A DNA stretch of 30,829 bases from JAFGNW01 sp964618515 (GTDB taxonomy: Bacteria; Zixibacteria; MSB-5A5; GN15; FEB-12): positions 1-30,829 of the forward strand of contig CAZUAS010000028.1 of NCBI GenBank assembly GCA_964618515.1. The letters run 5' to 3'. The position numbers and the translations under genes were made by a program. Below, piece after piece: positions 6,731 through 15,324 of the stretch. The notes under the pieces were generated by a model. It worked only from the letters and a program-made list of their open reading frames with translations. It had not been told where the DNA came from and did not search any database. Each line of letters opens with the position of its first letter. The stretch's first letter is position 1.

Positions 6731-7915
6731 ATGGGAAAAATAAGAGTGGCCATTATCGGGGTCGGCAACTGCGCCTCATCGCTGGTGCAGGGGGTCGAAT
6801 TTTACAAGAAAGCCAAGGATGACGATCAGGTCCCCGGTCTGATGCACGTCAATCTCGGCGGTTATCACATTCGTGATATCGAGTTTTCCGCCGCTATCGA
6901 TATCGACAAAAACAAAGTCGGTAAAGACCTTTCCGAAGCCATTTACACCAAACCAAACAACACCTTCGTATTCGCCAAGGTGCCCAAAACCGGCGTTATT
7001 GTCCAACGCGGCATGACCCACGACGGCCTGGGCTATTACCTCTCACAGATAATCGAAAAAGCCCCCGGAGATACCGTGGATATCGTCAAGCTTCTCAAAG
7101 ACACCAAAACCGACATCGTTATTAATTACCTGCCAGTCGGTTCTGAAGAAGCCACCAAGTGGTATGTCGAACAGATACTCGACGCCGGCTGTGGTTTCGT
7201 CAACTGCATCCCGGTCTTTATCGCCCGCGAAAAATACTGGCAGAAACGTTTCCAGGAAAGAGGTTTGCCGGTTATCGGCGATGATATCAAATCACAAGTC
7301 GGCGCCACCATCGCCCACCGGGTAATGACCCGCCTGTTTCTGGAGCGCGGCGTCAAGCTGGAACGTACCAGCCAGCTCAATGTCGGCGGTAACACCGACT
7401 TTTTAAACATGCTCGAACGTTCCCGACTGGAATCGAAAAAGATTTCCAAAACCAACGCGGTGACCAGCCAGTTGAACTATGAAATGCCACCTGGAACGGT
7501 TCATATCGGACCCTCCGATTATGTCCAGTGGCTCGATGACCGCAAGTGGGCTTATATCCGAATGGAAGGGACTACTTTCGGCAATGTGCCGTTGAATATT
7601 GAAATGAAGATGGAGGTTTGGGACAGCCCCAACTCCGCCGGAGTGGTCATTGACGCTCTGCGTTGCTGCAAGCTGGCTCTGGATAACGGCCTTTCGGGAG
7701 CCCTTATTGAACCTTCGGCTTATTTCAAAAAATCCCCGCCCATCCAGTATACCGATGACGAAGCCCGGCGTCTGACCGAGGAATTTATAGCAAAATACGG
7801 GTGGAAGCAGGCTGAAGTCAAGAAACCGGCCAAAGTCGCCGCCAAAAAACCCGGCGTAGAAAAGCCGGCCGTTACCGCCCCTTCAAAAAAACGGGTGGTC
7901 AAAAAGAAAAAATAG
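6731..7915 (+). CDS. Inositol-phosphate synthase (MIPS) with basic tail
   Basis: The 394-residue enzyme converts glucose-6-phosphate to 1L-myo-inositol-1-phosphate with NAD, the entry step to inositol lipids and inositol solutes. It begins with the Rossmann motif VAIIGVGNCASSLVQG. It also has GMTHDGLGYYL, VNCIPVFIA, GDDIKSQVGATI and the signature NVGGNTDFLNM, all typical of the bacterial/archaeal MIPS family. The conserved part ends near residue 358. The last 34 residues are a lysine/alanine/proline tail (13 of 34 basic, ending VKKKK) unlike the enzyme and similar in style to the tail of the SWIB protein at the window end. The ribosome site AAAGGAAG precedes the ATG. An intrinsic terminator follows, so it is probably monocistronic. 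Confidence 0.95.
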   Translation: MGKIRVAIIGVGNCASSLVQGVEFYKKAKDDDQVPGLMHVNLGGYHIRDIEFSAAIDIDKNKVGKDLSEAIYTKPNNTFVFAKVPKTGVIVQRGMTHDGLGYYLSQIIEKAPGDTVDIVKLLKDTKTDIVINYLPVGSEEATKWYVEQILDAGCGFVNCIPVFIAREKYWQKRFQERGLPVIGDDIKSQVGATIAHRVMTRLFLERGVKLERTSQLNVGGNTDFLNMLERSRLESKKISKTNAVTSQLNYEMPPGTVHIGPSDYVQWLDDRKWAYIRMEGTTFGNVPLNIEMKMEVWDSPNSAGVVIDALRCCKLALDNGLSGALIEPSAYFKKSPPIQYTDDEARRLTEEFIAKYGWKQAEVKKPAKVAAKKPGVEKPAVTAPSKKRVVKKKK

Positions 7916-7944
7916 TTTATCGCCATTAAATAATTTTGTAACTT

Positions 7945-7975
7945 AACCGGCGATGAAACATCGCCGGTTTTTATT
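7945..7975 (+). terminator. Intrinsic terminator after inositol-phosphate synthase
   Basis: ACCGGCGATG (7946-7955) pairs with CATCGCCGGT (7959-7968) around an AAA loop, followed by a T-rich tail (TTTTATTT). Confidence 0.92.
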
Positions 7976-7992
7976 TGGTGAAAGGTGGTGAG

Positions 7993-8636
7993 ATGACGCC
8001 GAAAAAAAAACCATCATTTTTNNNNNNNNNNTTATAACCTTCGAAGGTATCGACGGCTGTGTTAAAACCACGCAGATGGAACTGGCTTTCGAATATCTCA
8101 CTGCTTCCGGGTTTACTGTATCTAAATTTCGTGAGCCGGGGTCAACGCGGGTCGCCGAAAAAATAAGGGAAATTCTCCTGCATAAGGAAAACTCCCTCTC
8201 AGACATCACCGAACTTTTACTCTACGAAGCCGCCCGGACGGAAATTACGGAAAAGGAAATCCGACCCGCCTTAAAAAAAGGTCATACCGTCCTGTGCGAC
8301 CGTTTCTACGACAGCACTACGGCTTATCAGGGTTACGGTCGCGGGCTTGATATCAAACTGGTAAAAAAAATGCACCGGGTAGCGGTAGGCACTTTAACTC
8401 CCGACCTTACCTTTCTTTTCGACCTGGACCTTAAAACCGCCCTGTCCCGGCGCGGTAAAAGCCCGGACCGCCTGGAATCACAGCCGAAAGCGTTCTTCGA
8501 ACGGGTGCGGCAGGGTTTTCTCAAAATTGCCGCGCAAGAACGTCAACGGATTGTGGTTATCGATGCCGCCGGGTCAGTCGAAGACGTTTTCAAAAAAGTC
8601 GAACAGCATCTTGTCAGGCGACTGGGATTACAATGA
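7993..8636 (+). CDS. tmk: Thymidylate kinase, interrupted by scaffold gap
   Basis: The enzyme phosphorylates dTMP to dTDP in DNA precursor synthesis. The gene is split by ten Ns (8022-8031). Left of the gap, ATG at 7993 encodes MTPKKKPSF; right of it the frame reads ITFEGIDGCVKTTQM and continues with the DRFYDSTTAYQGYGRG (DRX) motif and the RRGKSPDRLE lid. Removing the Ns and one T joins the halves as PSFFITFEGID, exactly the usual start of this family, giving about 210 residues. With ten real bases the frame would break, so the N count is nominal. The P-loop reads GCVKTT where the family has GxGKTT. The stop overlaps the next gene by ATGA, suggesting translational coupling. Confidence 0.92.
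8022..8031. other. Scaffold gap (10 N)
   Basis: Ten consecutive Ns lie within tmk, flanked by T5 on the left and TT on the right. In-frame joining needs a gap of 2, 5, 8 or 11 bases, or an overlap of one base, but not 10. An overlap in a T-run is the simplest reading. Confidence 0.98.
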
Positions 8637-10207
8637 GGCAATTTCCCCTTTTCGACCGTCGTTCGATTGTCCTCTCAGCCCTTTTCATGTTCCTGATTAT
8701 TCTTATATCCGGCTCGGCGGGCGTGTACATCCTCTCCGACAAATCCTTACAGGAAGCCTTTTATTTTATCAATTTCGCCTTCAGACTGGAAGAATATTAC
8801 CCCGGCCGGCTGGACTGGGAGCGAATGCTCGCCTCAGCTCGCAACGCCATGTTCGACCAGCTTGACCGTTACAGCGGTTATATGGAACCCCGGCAATTTG
8901 AACAGCTTGATGAGGAACTTGGGGGAAGCTACGGTGGGATCGGGGTTACAGTGGTGGACCATGAGCAGGGCTTGCTGATTATGTCCGTCCGTGAAAACGG
9001 TCCGGCGGCGGAAGTCGGCCTGTTAAGCGGCGATGTCATAATCGCCACCGACGATATCAACCTGGCGGGTATGAATTCCGACAGGGCGACCCGGTTACTA
9101 CGCGGCAAAGAGGGCACCAGGGTTAAAGTTGCCGTATTCCGGCCGGAGTTGAATGACACCCTGACTGTAACCATTACCCGCCGCCAGATGGATTTGCTGC
9201 ACGTTCCCTTTGCCGGTTTTACTCCCGACAGTATGCTTTATATCCGGGTGCTGGATTTCGAAGCCGGCACGACCAGAGATATTAAAAACGCCCTCGATTC
9301 CCTGCTTGGGCGCAAGGACATGCGTCCCCGGGGGATAATTTTGGATTTAAAAGGCAACCCGGGTGGATTGTTCAACGAGGCTTATCATACCGCCAACCTT
9401 TTTCTTGATAAGGGCCGGTTTATTGTCGGCACCAAGGGCCGCTCGCGCTGGAAAGAAGAAAAGCATTATTCCTCGGGACGGGATATAACAGGGGGGTTGC
9501 CCCTGGCGGTCATTATTGACGGCGGTTCAGCCTCTTCGGCCGAGATTGTCTCCGGCGCGCTCAGACAGCTGAAACGGGCTGTGCTAATCGGGGATACAAC
9601 TTTCGGCAAAGGTCTGGTACAGGGCTTTACCCGTTTTCCCGACGGCAGCGGCCTGCGCCTGACAATATCCCGCTATTACCTTGAGGGCAACGTGTACCTG
9701 AATGAATTCGACACCGCCCTGAACGAGGTTGGCCGGGGCCTGCCCCCGGACTACTACTTCCCCTTTACCGAACGTAACCTCTTCTGCCGGCAACTGGAAA
9801 ATTCCCTGATGCTCCAGCAGTTCGCCAACCTTCACCAGGAAGAAATCATCATGCAATCGGAAAATTTTGAACTGGACGACCACTGGGTTAGCAGATTTGA
9901 GGAATATGTCAAAAAGAACAACTTCAATTTCGTCTCTCCTCGAACCCAGATAGCCGAGCTTCTGCTTGATTTAAGCCACCTTGAGGTAAAATCGCCTGAA
10001 ATAAGACAAAAAGCTTTCCAGATATTAAAGTTATCCCAGGAAAGTGATAAGCAGCAATTTTCCGTATATGGCTCATATATCAAAATACGCCTGAGACAGC
10101 TTGCCTACGAAAGAAAATTCGGAATTTATCGCACTTATGCCGATGTTATCGTCCGCAGCCGCCCCGATATCCACCTGTCGGCACAAATACTGAAAGAAAA
10201 AAGATAA
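8633..10207 (+). CDS. S41-family carboxy-terminal processing protease with PDZ domain
   Basis: A 524-residue membrane-anchored periplasmic serine protease of the CtpA/Tsp family, which trims or degrades envelope proteins. A single hydrophobic segment (about residues 12-34) anchors it. A PDZ domain spans about 95-180 (YGGIGVTV, ENGPAAEVGLLSGDVI). The protease core has LDLKGNPGGLFNEA, the nucleophile segment GGSASSAEIVSGAL (Ser near 299-302) and the general-base lysine in GDTTFGKGLVQ (Lys326). So the Ser-Lys dyad is intact. The roughly 130-residue C-terminal helical extension after PPDYYFPFT is of unknown role. The start overlaps tmk by four bases. No substrate is indicated by the neighbours. 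Confidence 0.94.
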   Translation: MRQFPLFDRRSIVLSALFMFLIILISGSAGVYILSDKSLQEAFYFINFAFRLEEYYPGRLDWERMLASARNAMFDQLDRYSGYMEPRQFEQLDEELGGSYGGIGVTVVDHEQGLLIMSVRENGPAAEVGLLSGDVIIATDDINLAGMNSDRATRLLRGKEGTRVKVAVFRPELNDTLTVTITRRQMDLLHVPFAGFTPDSMLYIRVLDFEAGTTRDIKNALDSLLGRKDMRPRGIILDLKGNPGGLFNEAYHTANLFLDKGRFIVGTKGRSRWKEEKHYSSGRDITGGLPLAVIIDGGSASSAEIVSGALRQLKRAVLIGDTTFGKGLVQGFTRFPDGSGLRLTISRYYLEGNVYLNEFDTALNEVGRGLPPDYYFPFTERNLFCRQLENSLMLQQFANLHQEEIIMQSENFELDDHWVSRFEEYVKKNNFNFVSPRTQIAELLLDLSHLEVKSPEIRQKAFQILKLSQESDKQQFSVYGSYIKIRLRQLAYERKFGIYRTYADVIVRSRPDIHLSAQILKEKR

Positions 10208-10429
10208 TGACGACTTTTACCTTTATCCAATATTTGAGCACTGTTCATGAAAAGCGCCCAATAATAGTTCCGAACATAAGAGCCAGTAAAGCTCTTTTCC
10301 GGAAAGCGACTTCCAACTATTTCCCCTTTTCCCTTGAATATTTATTTTGTTTTTTTAATTTATCGGTTGTGAAAATGCATACACTTTGATGTGTTGTTTT
10401 AACGCCACAGAAAAAAGTTAATTCAGGTT

Positions 10430-11098
10430 ATGACTGACAGGACCCTGCTGATTTTTTGTGATTTCGACGGTACCATCGCCAAAAAGGATATCGGCTATAA
10501 TTTTTTTTACCATTTTTCCGAAGGTAAGAATATGGAGTTGATACCCCATTGGAAAAACGGACAGCTAAGCAGCCGGGATTGTCTTTTGCAGGAAGCCGCC
10601 ATGGTCAAAGCCACTCCGGAAGATATCTATAACTACCTGGACCGGTTCGAAATCGACCCGGGTTTTCCGGATTTCGCGAATTTATGCCAGAAAAACGACA
10701 TCCAGCCGATTATCTTATCGGACGGTTTTGATTTTTATATTCGTTATTTCCTGAAAAAATACCGCCTGAATCATCTGCCTTTGTACTGTAATATCGGCCG
10801 TTTGGAAAATAAGAGAATAAAAGTAGAATTTCCCTACGAAAATCACACCTGTACCCGTTGCGGTAACTGCAAAGGGGAAAGAATGGCTGAAATCCGCAGC
10901 CGTATGACCACTCCTTTTAAGACTGTTTTTATCGGCGACGGTTATTCCGATACCTGTGCCGTAACGGAGGCGGATATCCTTTATGCCAAAAAAGATTTAG
11001 AACAATATTGCCTTGTAAATAATATTTCTTATAATAAATATAGTGACTTTTACGATGTGGCCCGGCATTTAATCGATGAAGGGCACTTAAAAGCATAA
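10430..11098 (+). CDS. HAD-family phosphatase, MtnX-like
   Basis: A 222-residue haloacid-dehalogenase (HAD-IB) phosphatase. Motif I is FCDFDGTIAKKD (nucleophile and acid Asp), motif II is IILSDGFDFY, a lysine follows in CKGERM, and motif III is IGDGYSDTCAV. All catalytic residues are present. The cysteine-rich CTRCGNCKG segment is like that in MtnX and related phosphatases, which act in methionine salvage or on small phosphate esters. No other methionine-salvage gene is nearby. It sits 22 bases before a nucleotidyltransferase gene, so its substrate may instead be a sugar phosphate. The gene is preceded by 222 bases with only a weak hairpin (10278-10296) after the protease gene. Confidence 0.82.
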   Translation: MTDRTLLIFCDFDGTIAKKDIGYNFFYHFSEGKNMELIPHWKNGQLSSRDCLLQEAAMVKATPEDIYNYLDRFEIDPGFPDFANLCQKNDIQPIILSDGFDFYIRYFLKKYRLNHLPLYCNIGRLENKRIKVEFPYENHTCTRCGNCKGERMAEIRSRMTTPFKTVFIGDGYSDTCAVTEADILYAKKDLEQYCLVNNISYNKYSDFYDVARHLIDEGHLKA

Positions 11099-11120
11099 CC
11101 CCTAAAACAAAAATGGTGTT

Positions 11121-13625
11121 GTGGTGAAAGCAATAATAATGGCCGGCGGTTTCGGAACCAGGTTGAGACCTCTGAGCATAAATATTCCCAAACCGATGGT
11201 TCCGGTGGGCAACCTGCCGATAATGGAACATGTCATTTCTCTGTTAAAAAAGAACGGTATAACCGATATAACCGCGCTTTTATATTTTCAGGCTGACGAT
11301 ATAAAAAACTATTTCAAAGATGGCGGAGCTTTCGGCGTCAAGATGAAATATATAAAACCCGATGCCGATTACGGCACGGCCGGCGCGGTCCGGGTCGCCA
11401 TGGAAAATACCGAGGAATCAATTATTGTCATTTCCGGCGACCTGATTACGGATTTTAACCTTACGGAGGCGATAAAATGGCACCGGGAGAAAAAATCCGA
11501 GGCGACTATTCTGCTTACGCGCATTGAAGACCCGCTCCCCTATGGTATTGTCATTACCGACCCCGAGGGACGCATTGTCCGATTCCTGGAAAAACCGTCC
11601 TGGGGCGAGGCTTTCTCCGATACTATCAATACCGGCATTTATCTGCTGGAGCCTGACGCTTTTAACCTTATCCCCCTTAAAAAAAATTATGACTTCTCCC
11701 AGAATCTCTACCCCCTGATGCTTTCGAAAAAAATGAAACTGTACGGGAAAATAATGGACGGTTACTGGAAAGATATCGGCAACATCAACGAGTACCACAA
11801 AGTGCACTATGATCTGTTCTCCGGGGTATTGAAACTCGATTTGAAAACCGAAGAAATCAACCATCCCGACGGGATTTTATATAAAGGCGCCAATGTTCAG
11901 ATTGATGAAGGCGTGGAGTTTTCCGGTATGGTCATTTTGGGCAACGATACCGTTATCGGCGCCAACACCAAACTGTTCAATTGTGCCGTCGGTCATCGCA
12001 CTAGGATAAACCGGGGTTGCGAATTGAAAAACAGTGTCATTTGGAACGATGATTATATCGGCAGCGAAACCGTCATGGACAATGCCATCGTCTGCAGTAA
12101 CTCCAAACTGGGACAGAACGTAAAACTCCTGGACAATGTTATCGTTTCGGATGACTGCACTATCGGTGATTCCGCCACCGTGCGGGCGAACTGTAAAATC
12201 TGGCCAAACAAGACTGTCGAAGAAGGGGCGATTGTGGCCACCTCGGTGGTCTGGGGAGAAAAATGGAATCGGGAATTGTTTACCGACTCGAAGGTTACCG
12301 GTCTGGCTCAGACGGAAATCACTCCCGAAATGGCGGTCCGGCTTGGAGCCGCCCTCGGCGCCACTTTAGGTATGGGCACCGAAGTCGTGACCAGCCGTGA
12401 CGCTTCCGACATCTCCCGTCTTCTGCGCCGAAGTCTCTTAAGCGGAATTCTCTCCGCCGGGGTCAACGTTTCCGACCTGGAAACCATGCCGATTCCGGTT
12501 GTACGTTACCAGCTCAGCAAAGGTAAATTTGACGCCGGCATCTATGTCCGGCATAATCCCGACGACTACCGTCAGATTGACATTATCCTTTTCGACGGGT
12601 CCGGCCTGGATATGCCCAACGCCAAGTTAAAGAAAATTGAACGCAACTATTTCGGGGAATATTTCGAACGCGCCCCCCTGGATAAAATCGGTCATCTGGA
12701 ATACACCCGGGGCGTTCTCTATGACTACCGCAACGACTTCATCACCGGAGTTGACGTAAACCTGATTCGAAATGCCGGTTTTAAGGTGGTGGTGGACCAT
12801 TCCAACGGTTCCTCGAGCCAGATTTTCCCGACTCTTTTCAGCCAGCTGGGCGTGACCACAACCGAGCTTAACGCCAATCTTAATCCCCGCAAATTTTCGA
12901 GTACCCCCGAGGAAAACGCCCAGGCCATAGTCCAGCTGTCGGCCATTGTTTCTTCGCTCAAAGCCGATATCGGTTTTCTTCTTAATTCAGCGGCTGAAAA
13001 ACTAACGGTGGTTGATGAAAACGGTAAACCCATCGACAATCAGCTTCTTTTATTAACTGTCACTGATTTGTATCTGCAAACGCACCGCCCGCAAAAAATC
13101 GCCGTTCCGATAGGCGCCTCGATGGGTATCGATGAACTCGCCCAGGCTCATGGCGCCGAGGTAATCCGCGTGGTCAACGACCACCGCGGCATGATGGAAG
13201 CTAAAATGAAATTCGGGGTCGATTTTGTCGGCGGCACCCGGGGTGGTTTTATTTTCCCCGGTTTCCAGCTGGGAGCCGACGCCATTTATGCCAGCGTCAA
13301 AATCCTCGAAATGATGGCTCAGACCAAGTTACATCTCGGCCAGATTCGCAAACAACATGAGCACTATGTCCGTGAAACGGTATCGATCCCCTGTCCCTGG
13401 TCTCGTAAAGGACTTGTAATGCGAAAAATTATTACCGAAACCGACGACAAAAAACGACAGCTTATCGACGGTATCCGCATTTTTGAAAATAACGGCTGGG
13501 TTCTTATCGCCCCCGACCGGATGAAGGCTTCCTTCAATATTTTGGCCGAGTCGCGCTCCAAAAAAGATACGGCTCAACTGATTAATAGATACCGGGCATA
13601 TGTCGAGGAATGTCAGGACAATTAG
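11121..13625 (+). CDS. Sugar-phosphate nucleotidyltransferase fused to degenerate phosphomannomutase domain
   Basis: An 834-residue fusion, probably making an NDP-sugar such as GDP-mannose or NDP-glucose. Residues 1-235 are a nucleotidyltransferase: GGFGTRLRPLS and PKPMVPVGN bind nucleotide and phosphate, SGDLITDF is the metal site, and EKPSWGEAFSDTINTG completes the pocket. Residues about 250-375 form a left-handed beta-helix of hexapeptide-like repeats. Residues about 390-830 match the phosphoglucomutase/phosphomannomutase fold, but every active-site loop is altered: RHNP replaces the phosphoserine motif SHNP (residue 477), LNSAAEK replaces DGDGDR, and GGTRGGF replaces GExSGH. So it is probably non-catalytic. 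The GTG at 11121 is chosen (a second GTG follows). Similar fusions exist in other phyla; the substrate is undetermined. Confidence 0.9.
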   Translation: MVKAIIMAGGFGTRLRPLSINIPKPMVPVGNLPIMEHVISLLKKNGITDITALLYFQADDIKNYFKDGGAFGVKMKYIKPDADYGTAGAVRVAMENTEESIIVISGDLITDFNLTEAIKWHREKKSEATILLTRIEDPLPYGIVITDPEGRIVRFLEKPSWGEAFSDTINTGIYLLEPDAFNLIPLKKNYDFSQNLYPLMLSKKMKLYGKIMDGYWKDIGNINEYHKVHYDLFSGVLKLDLKTEEINHPDGILYKGANVQIDEGVEFSGMVILGNDTVIGANTKLFNCAVGHRTRINRGCELKNSVIWNDDYIGSETVMDNAIVCSNSKLGQNVKLLDNVIVSDDCTIGDSATVRANCKIWPNKTVEEGAIVATSVVWGEKWNRELFTDSKVTGLAQTEITPEMAVRLGAALGATLGMGTEVVTSRDASDISRLLRRSLLSGILSAGVNVSDLETMPIPVVRYQLSKGKFDAGIYVRHNPDDYRQIDIILFDGSGLDMPNAKLKKIERNYFGEYFERAPLDKIGHLEYTRGVLYDYRNDFITGVDVNLIRNAGFKVVVDHSNGSSSQIFPTLFSQLGVTTTELNANLNPRKFSSTPEENAQAIVQLSAIVSSLKADIGFLLNSAAEKLTVVDENGKPIDNQLLLLTVTDLYLQTHRPQKIAVPIGASMGIDELAQAHGAEVIRVVNDHRGMMEAKMKFGVDFVGGTRGGFIFPGFQLGADAIYASVKILEMMAQTKLHLGQIRKQHEHYVRETVSIPCPWSRKGLVMRKIITETDDKKRQLIDGIRIFENNGWVLIAPDRMKASFNILAESRSKKDTAQLINRYRAYVEECQDN

Positions 13626-13667
13626 AATCTTTTTTTCGTTAAAATAACCAAAGCCGGCTAAAATTAA

Positions 13668-13693
13668 ACCGCCGACCCGGGGAGGTCGGCGGT
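13668..13693 (+). terminator. GC-rich hairpin after nucleotidyltransferase fusion
   Basis: ACCGCCGACC (13668-13677) pairs with GGTCGGCGGT (13684-13693) around the loop CGGGGA. It lies 43 bases after the stop. There is no T-run, so it may be a factor-assisted terminator or an mRNA-stabilising hairpin. Confidence 0.55.
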
Positions 13694-13832
13694 CAAGAAT
13701 GATAGGTTGGGAATTATAGTTTTATCTGAAACTCATCTCTTTATTCATCTGCTTTTTTATACGAAAACCCCGGAAAAGAGTTTCATTTATATTCCTGTAA
13801 AAAATCTATCTTTTTCCAAATTTTCTTGTCCC

Positions 13833-13861
13833 TTGCAAATATTTTAAATTATTATTATAAT
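13833..13861 (+). promoter_or_regulatory. Sigma-70 promoter for asnS
   Basis: TTGCAA (13833-13838) and a perfect TATAAT (13856-13861) are 17 bases apart. Transcription would start near 13868, giving a leader of about 59 bases with a GAGGT ribosome site (13916-13920). The rest of this 301-base gap holds the hairpin at 13668-13693 and no other recognised feature. Confidence 0.65.
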
Positions 13862-13926
13862 TTCGTCTTTATTTATTAAGATTAAACGCCTTTCGGGATT
13901 AAGTTGATCCAAAATGAGGTAACTAT

Positions 13927-15324
13927 ATGGACTATAAAACTAGAACTAAAATTGCCAGAATTCTGATAGAGGGTGCAATTGCCGTTGATACCGAGGTAAT
14001 CATATTAGGTTGGGTCAGAACTGTCCGGATAAGCAAAAATGTCGCTTTTGTCGAGGTTAATGACGGCTCCTGCATGAAAAACATACAGGGTGTAATAGAA
14101 AATCCCGAAAATCTCCCCATTCTGGATAAAATTACCACCGGGGCCGCCGTCCGCATGAAGGGTAAATTAATCGAATCGAAGGGAAAGGGTCAAAAATACG
14201 AAATAACGGTTCATTCACTGGATCTGGTCGGAGCGGCCGACAGCACCTATCCGATTCAAACCAAAAGGCATACTTATGAGTTTTTGCGCGAAATAGCCCA
14301 CCTTCGCCCCCGCACCAACACTTTCGGAGCCGTCAACCGCCTGCGGTCCAAAATCGCTTTTGCCATACACAAGTATTACCAGGAACGAGGCTTTTACTAT
14401 ATTCAAACCCCCCTTATTTCCGCTTCCGATTGTGAAGGCGCCGGCGACCTGTTCCGGGTAACCACTTTTGACCTTGATAACATTCCCCGCAAAGAAGGTG
14501 TGGTTGACTGGCATGCCGACTTCTTCGGAGACGAAACTTACCTGACAGTTTCCGGCCAGCTCGAAGGCGAGGTGCTGGCTACCGCTTTGGGAGATATCTA
14601 TACTTTCGGTCCCACTTTCCGGGCGGAAAATTCGAACACCAGCCGTCATGCCTCCGAGTTCTGGATGATTGAGCCGGAAATGGCCTGGGCGGAGCTGGAT
14701 GATAATATGGACCTGGCCGAAGATTTCCTGAAATATCTCTTTCGTTACGCCCTGACGGAATGCGCCGATGACATGGAGTTTTTCGGCCAGTGGATCGACA
14801 AGGACCTGCACCGCACCCTGGAAAGTGTCGTTAACTCCGAATTTGAACGCTGTTCCTATACCGAAGCTGTAAAAATACTTGAAAAAGCCGCCCAGAAATT
14901 CGAATTCCCTATCAGGTGGGGTCTTGACCTGCAATCGGAACATGAACGCTACCTGACGGAAAAAACTTTCAAAAAACCTGTAATCGTCTTTGACTACCCC
15001 GAAGCTATCAAATCTTTTTACATGCGTGTAAATGACGATGGCCGGACAGTGCGGGGAATGGATGTCCTGGTGCCGAAAGTGGGTGAAATTATCGGCGGCT
15101 CACAGCGTGAGGAACGCTATGACGTGCTTAAAGACCGCATGGTCAAAAAAGGCATTAAAAATCTCGAAAATTACTTCTGGTATCTGGATATCCGCCGCTG
15201 GGGGTCGGTCCCCCATTCCGGATTCGGGCTGGGCTTTGACCGTGCCTTAATGTATATGACCGGTATGACCAATATCCGCGATATCCAGACTTTCCCCCGC
15301 GTGCCCAACTGGGCAAAATTCTGA
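13927..15324 (+). CDS. asnS: Asparaginyl-tRNA synthetase
   Basis: Charges tRNA-Asn with asparagine, so this organism has the direct route to Asn-tRNA. The 465-residue length equals the bacterial norm. An N-terminal OB-fold anticodon-binding domain (about residues 20-105, LGWVRTVRISKNVAFVEVNDG) is followed by the class II catalytic domain. This has motif 1 near FYYIQTPLISASDCEGAG, motif 2 GPTFRAENSNTSRHASEFWMIE and motif 3 GFGLGFDRALMYMTGM. The ending IRDIQTFPRVP is typical. SDCEGAGDLF with the DNIPRKEG insertion fits AsnRS rather than AspRS. It has its own promoter and is flanked by GC-rich hairpins on both sides, so it is probably transcribed alone. Confidence 0.97.
   Translation: MDYKTRTKIARILIEGAIAVDTEVIILGWVRTVRISKNVAFVEVNDGSCMKNIQGVIENPENLPILDKITTGAAVRMKGKLIESKGKGQKYEITVHSLDLVGAADSTYPIQTKRHTYEFLREIAHLRPRTNTFGAVNRLRSKIAFAIHKYYQERGFYYIQTPLISASDCEGAGDLFRVTTFDLDNIPRKEGVVDWHADFFGDETYLTVSGQLEGEVLATALGDIYTFGPTFRAENSNTSRHASEFWMIEPEMAWAELDDNMDLAEDFLKYLFRYALTECADDMEFFGQWIDKDLHRTLESVVNSEFERCSYTEAVKILEKAAQKFEFPIRWGLDLQSEHERYLTEKTFKKPVIVFDYPEAIKSFYMRVNDDGRTVRGMDVLVPKVGEIIGGSQREERYDVLKDRMVKKGIKNLENYFWYLDIRRWGSVPHSGFGLGFDRALMYMTGMTNIRDIQTFPRVPNWAKF

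Noticed and set aside
8076..8636. ATG at 8076 as the start of thymidylate kinase
   Set aside because: It would remove the P-loop, which is clearly encoded upstream in the same frame and interrupted only by the scaffold gap.
10207..10389. A 60-codon plus-strand frame whose ATG overlaps the protease stop (TAATG)
   Set aside because: The overlap is suggestive of coupling, but composition and residue pattern look non-coding, there is no ribosome site for it and no recognisable domain.
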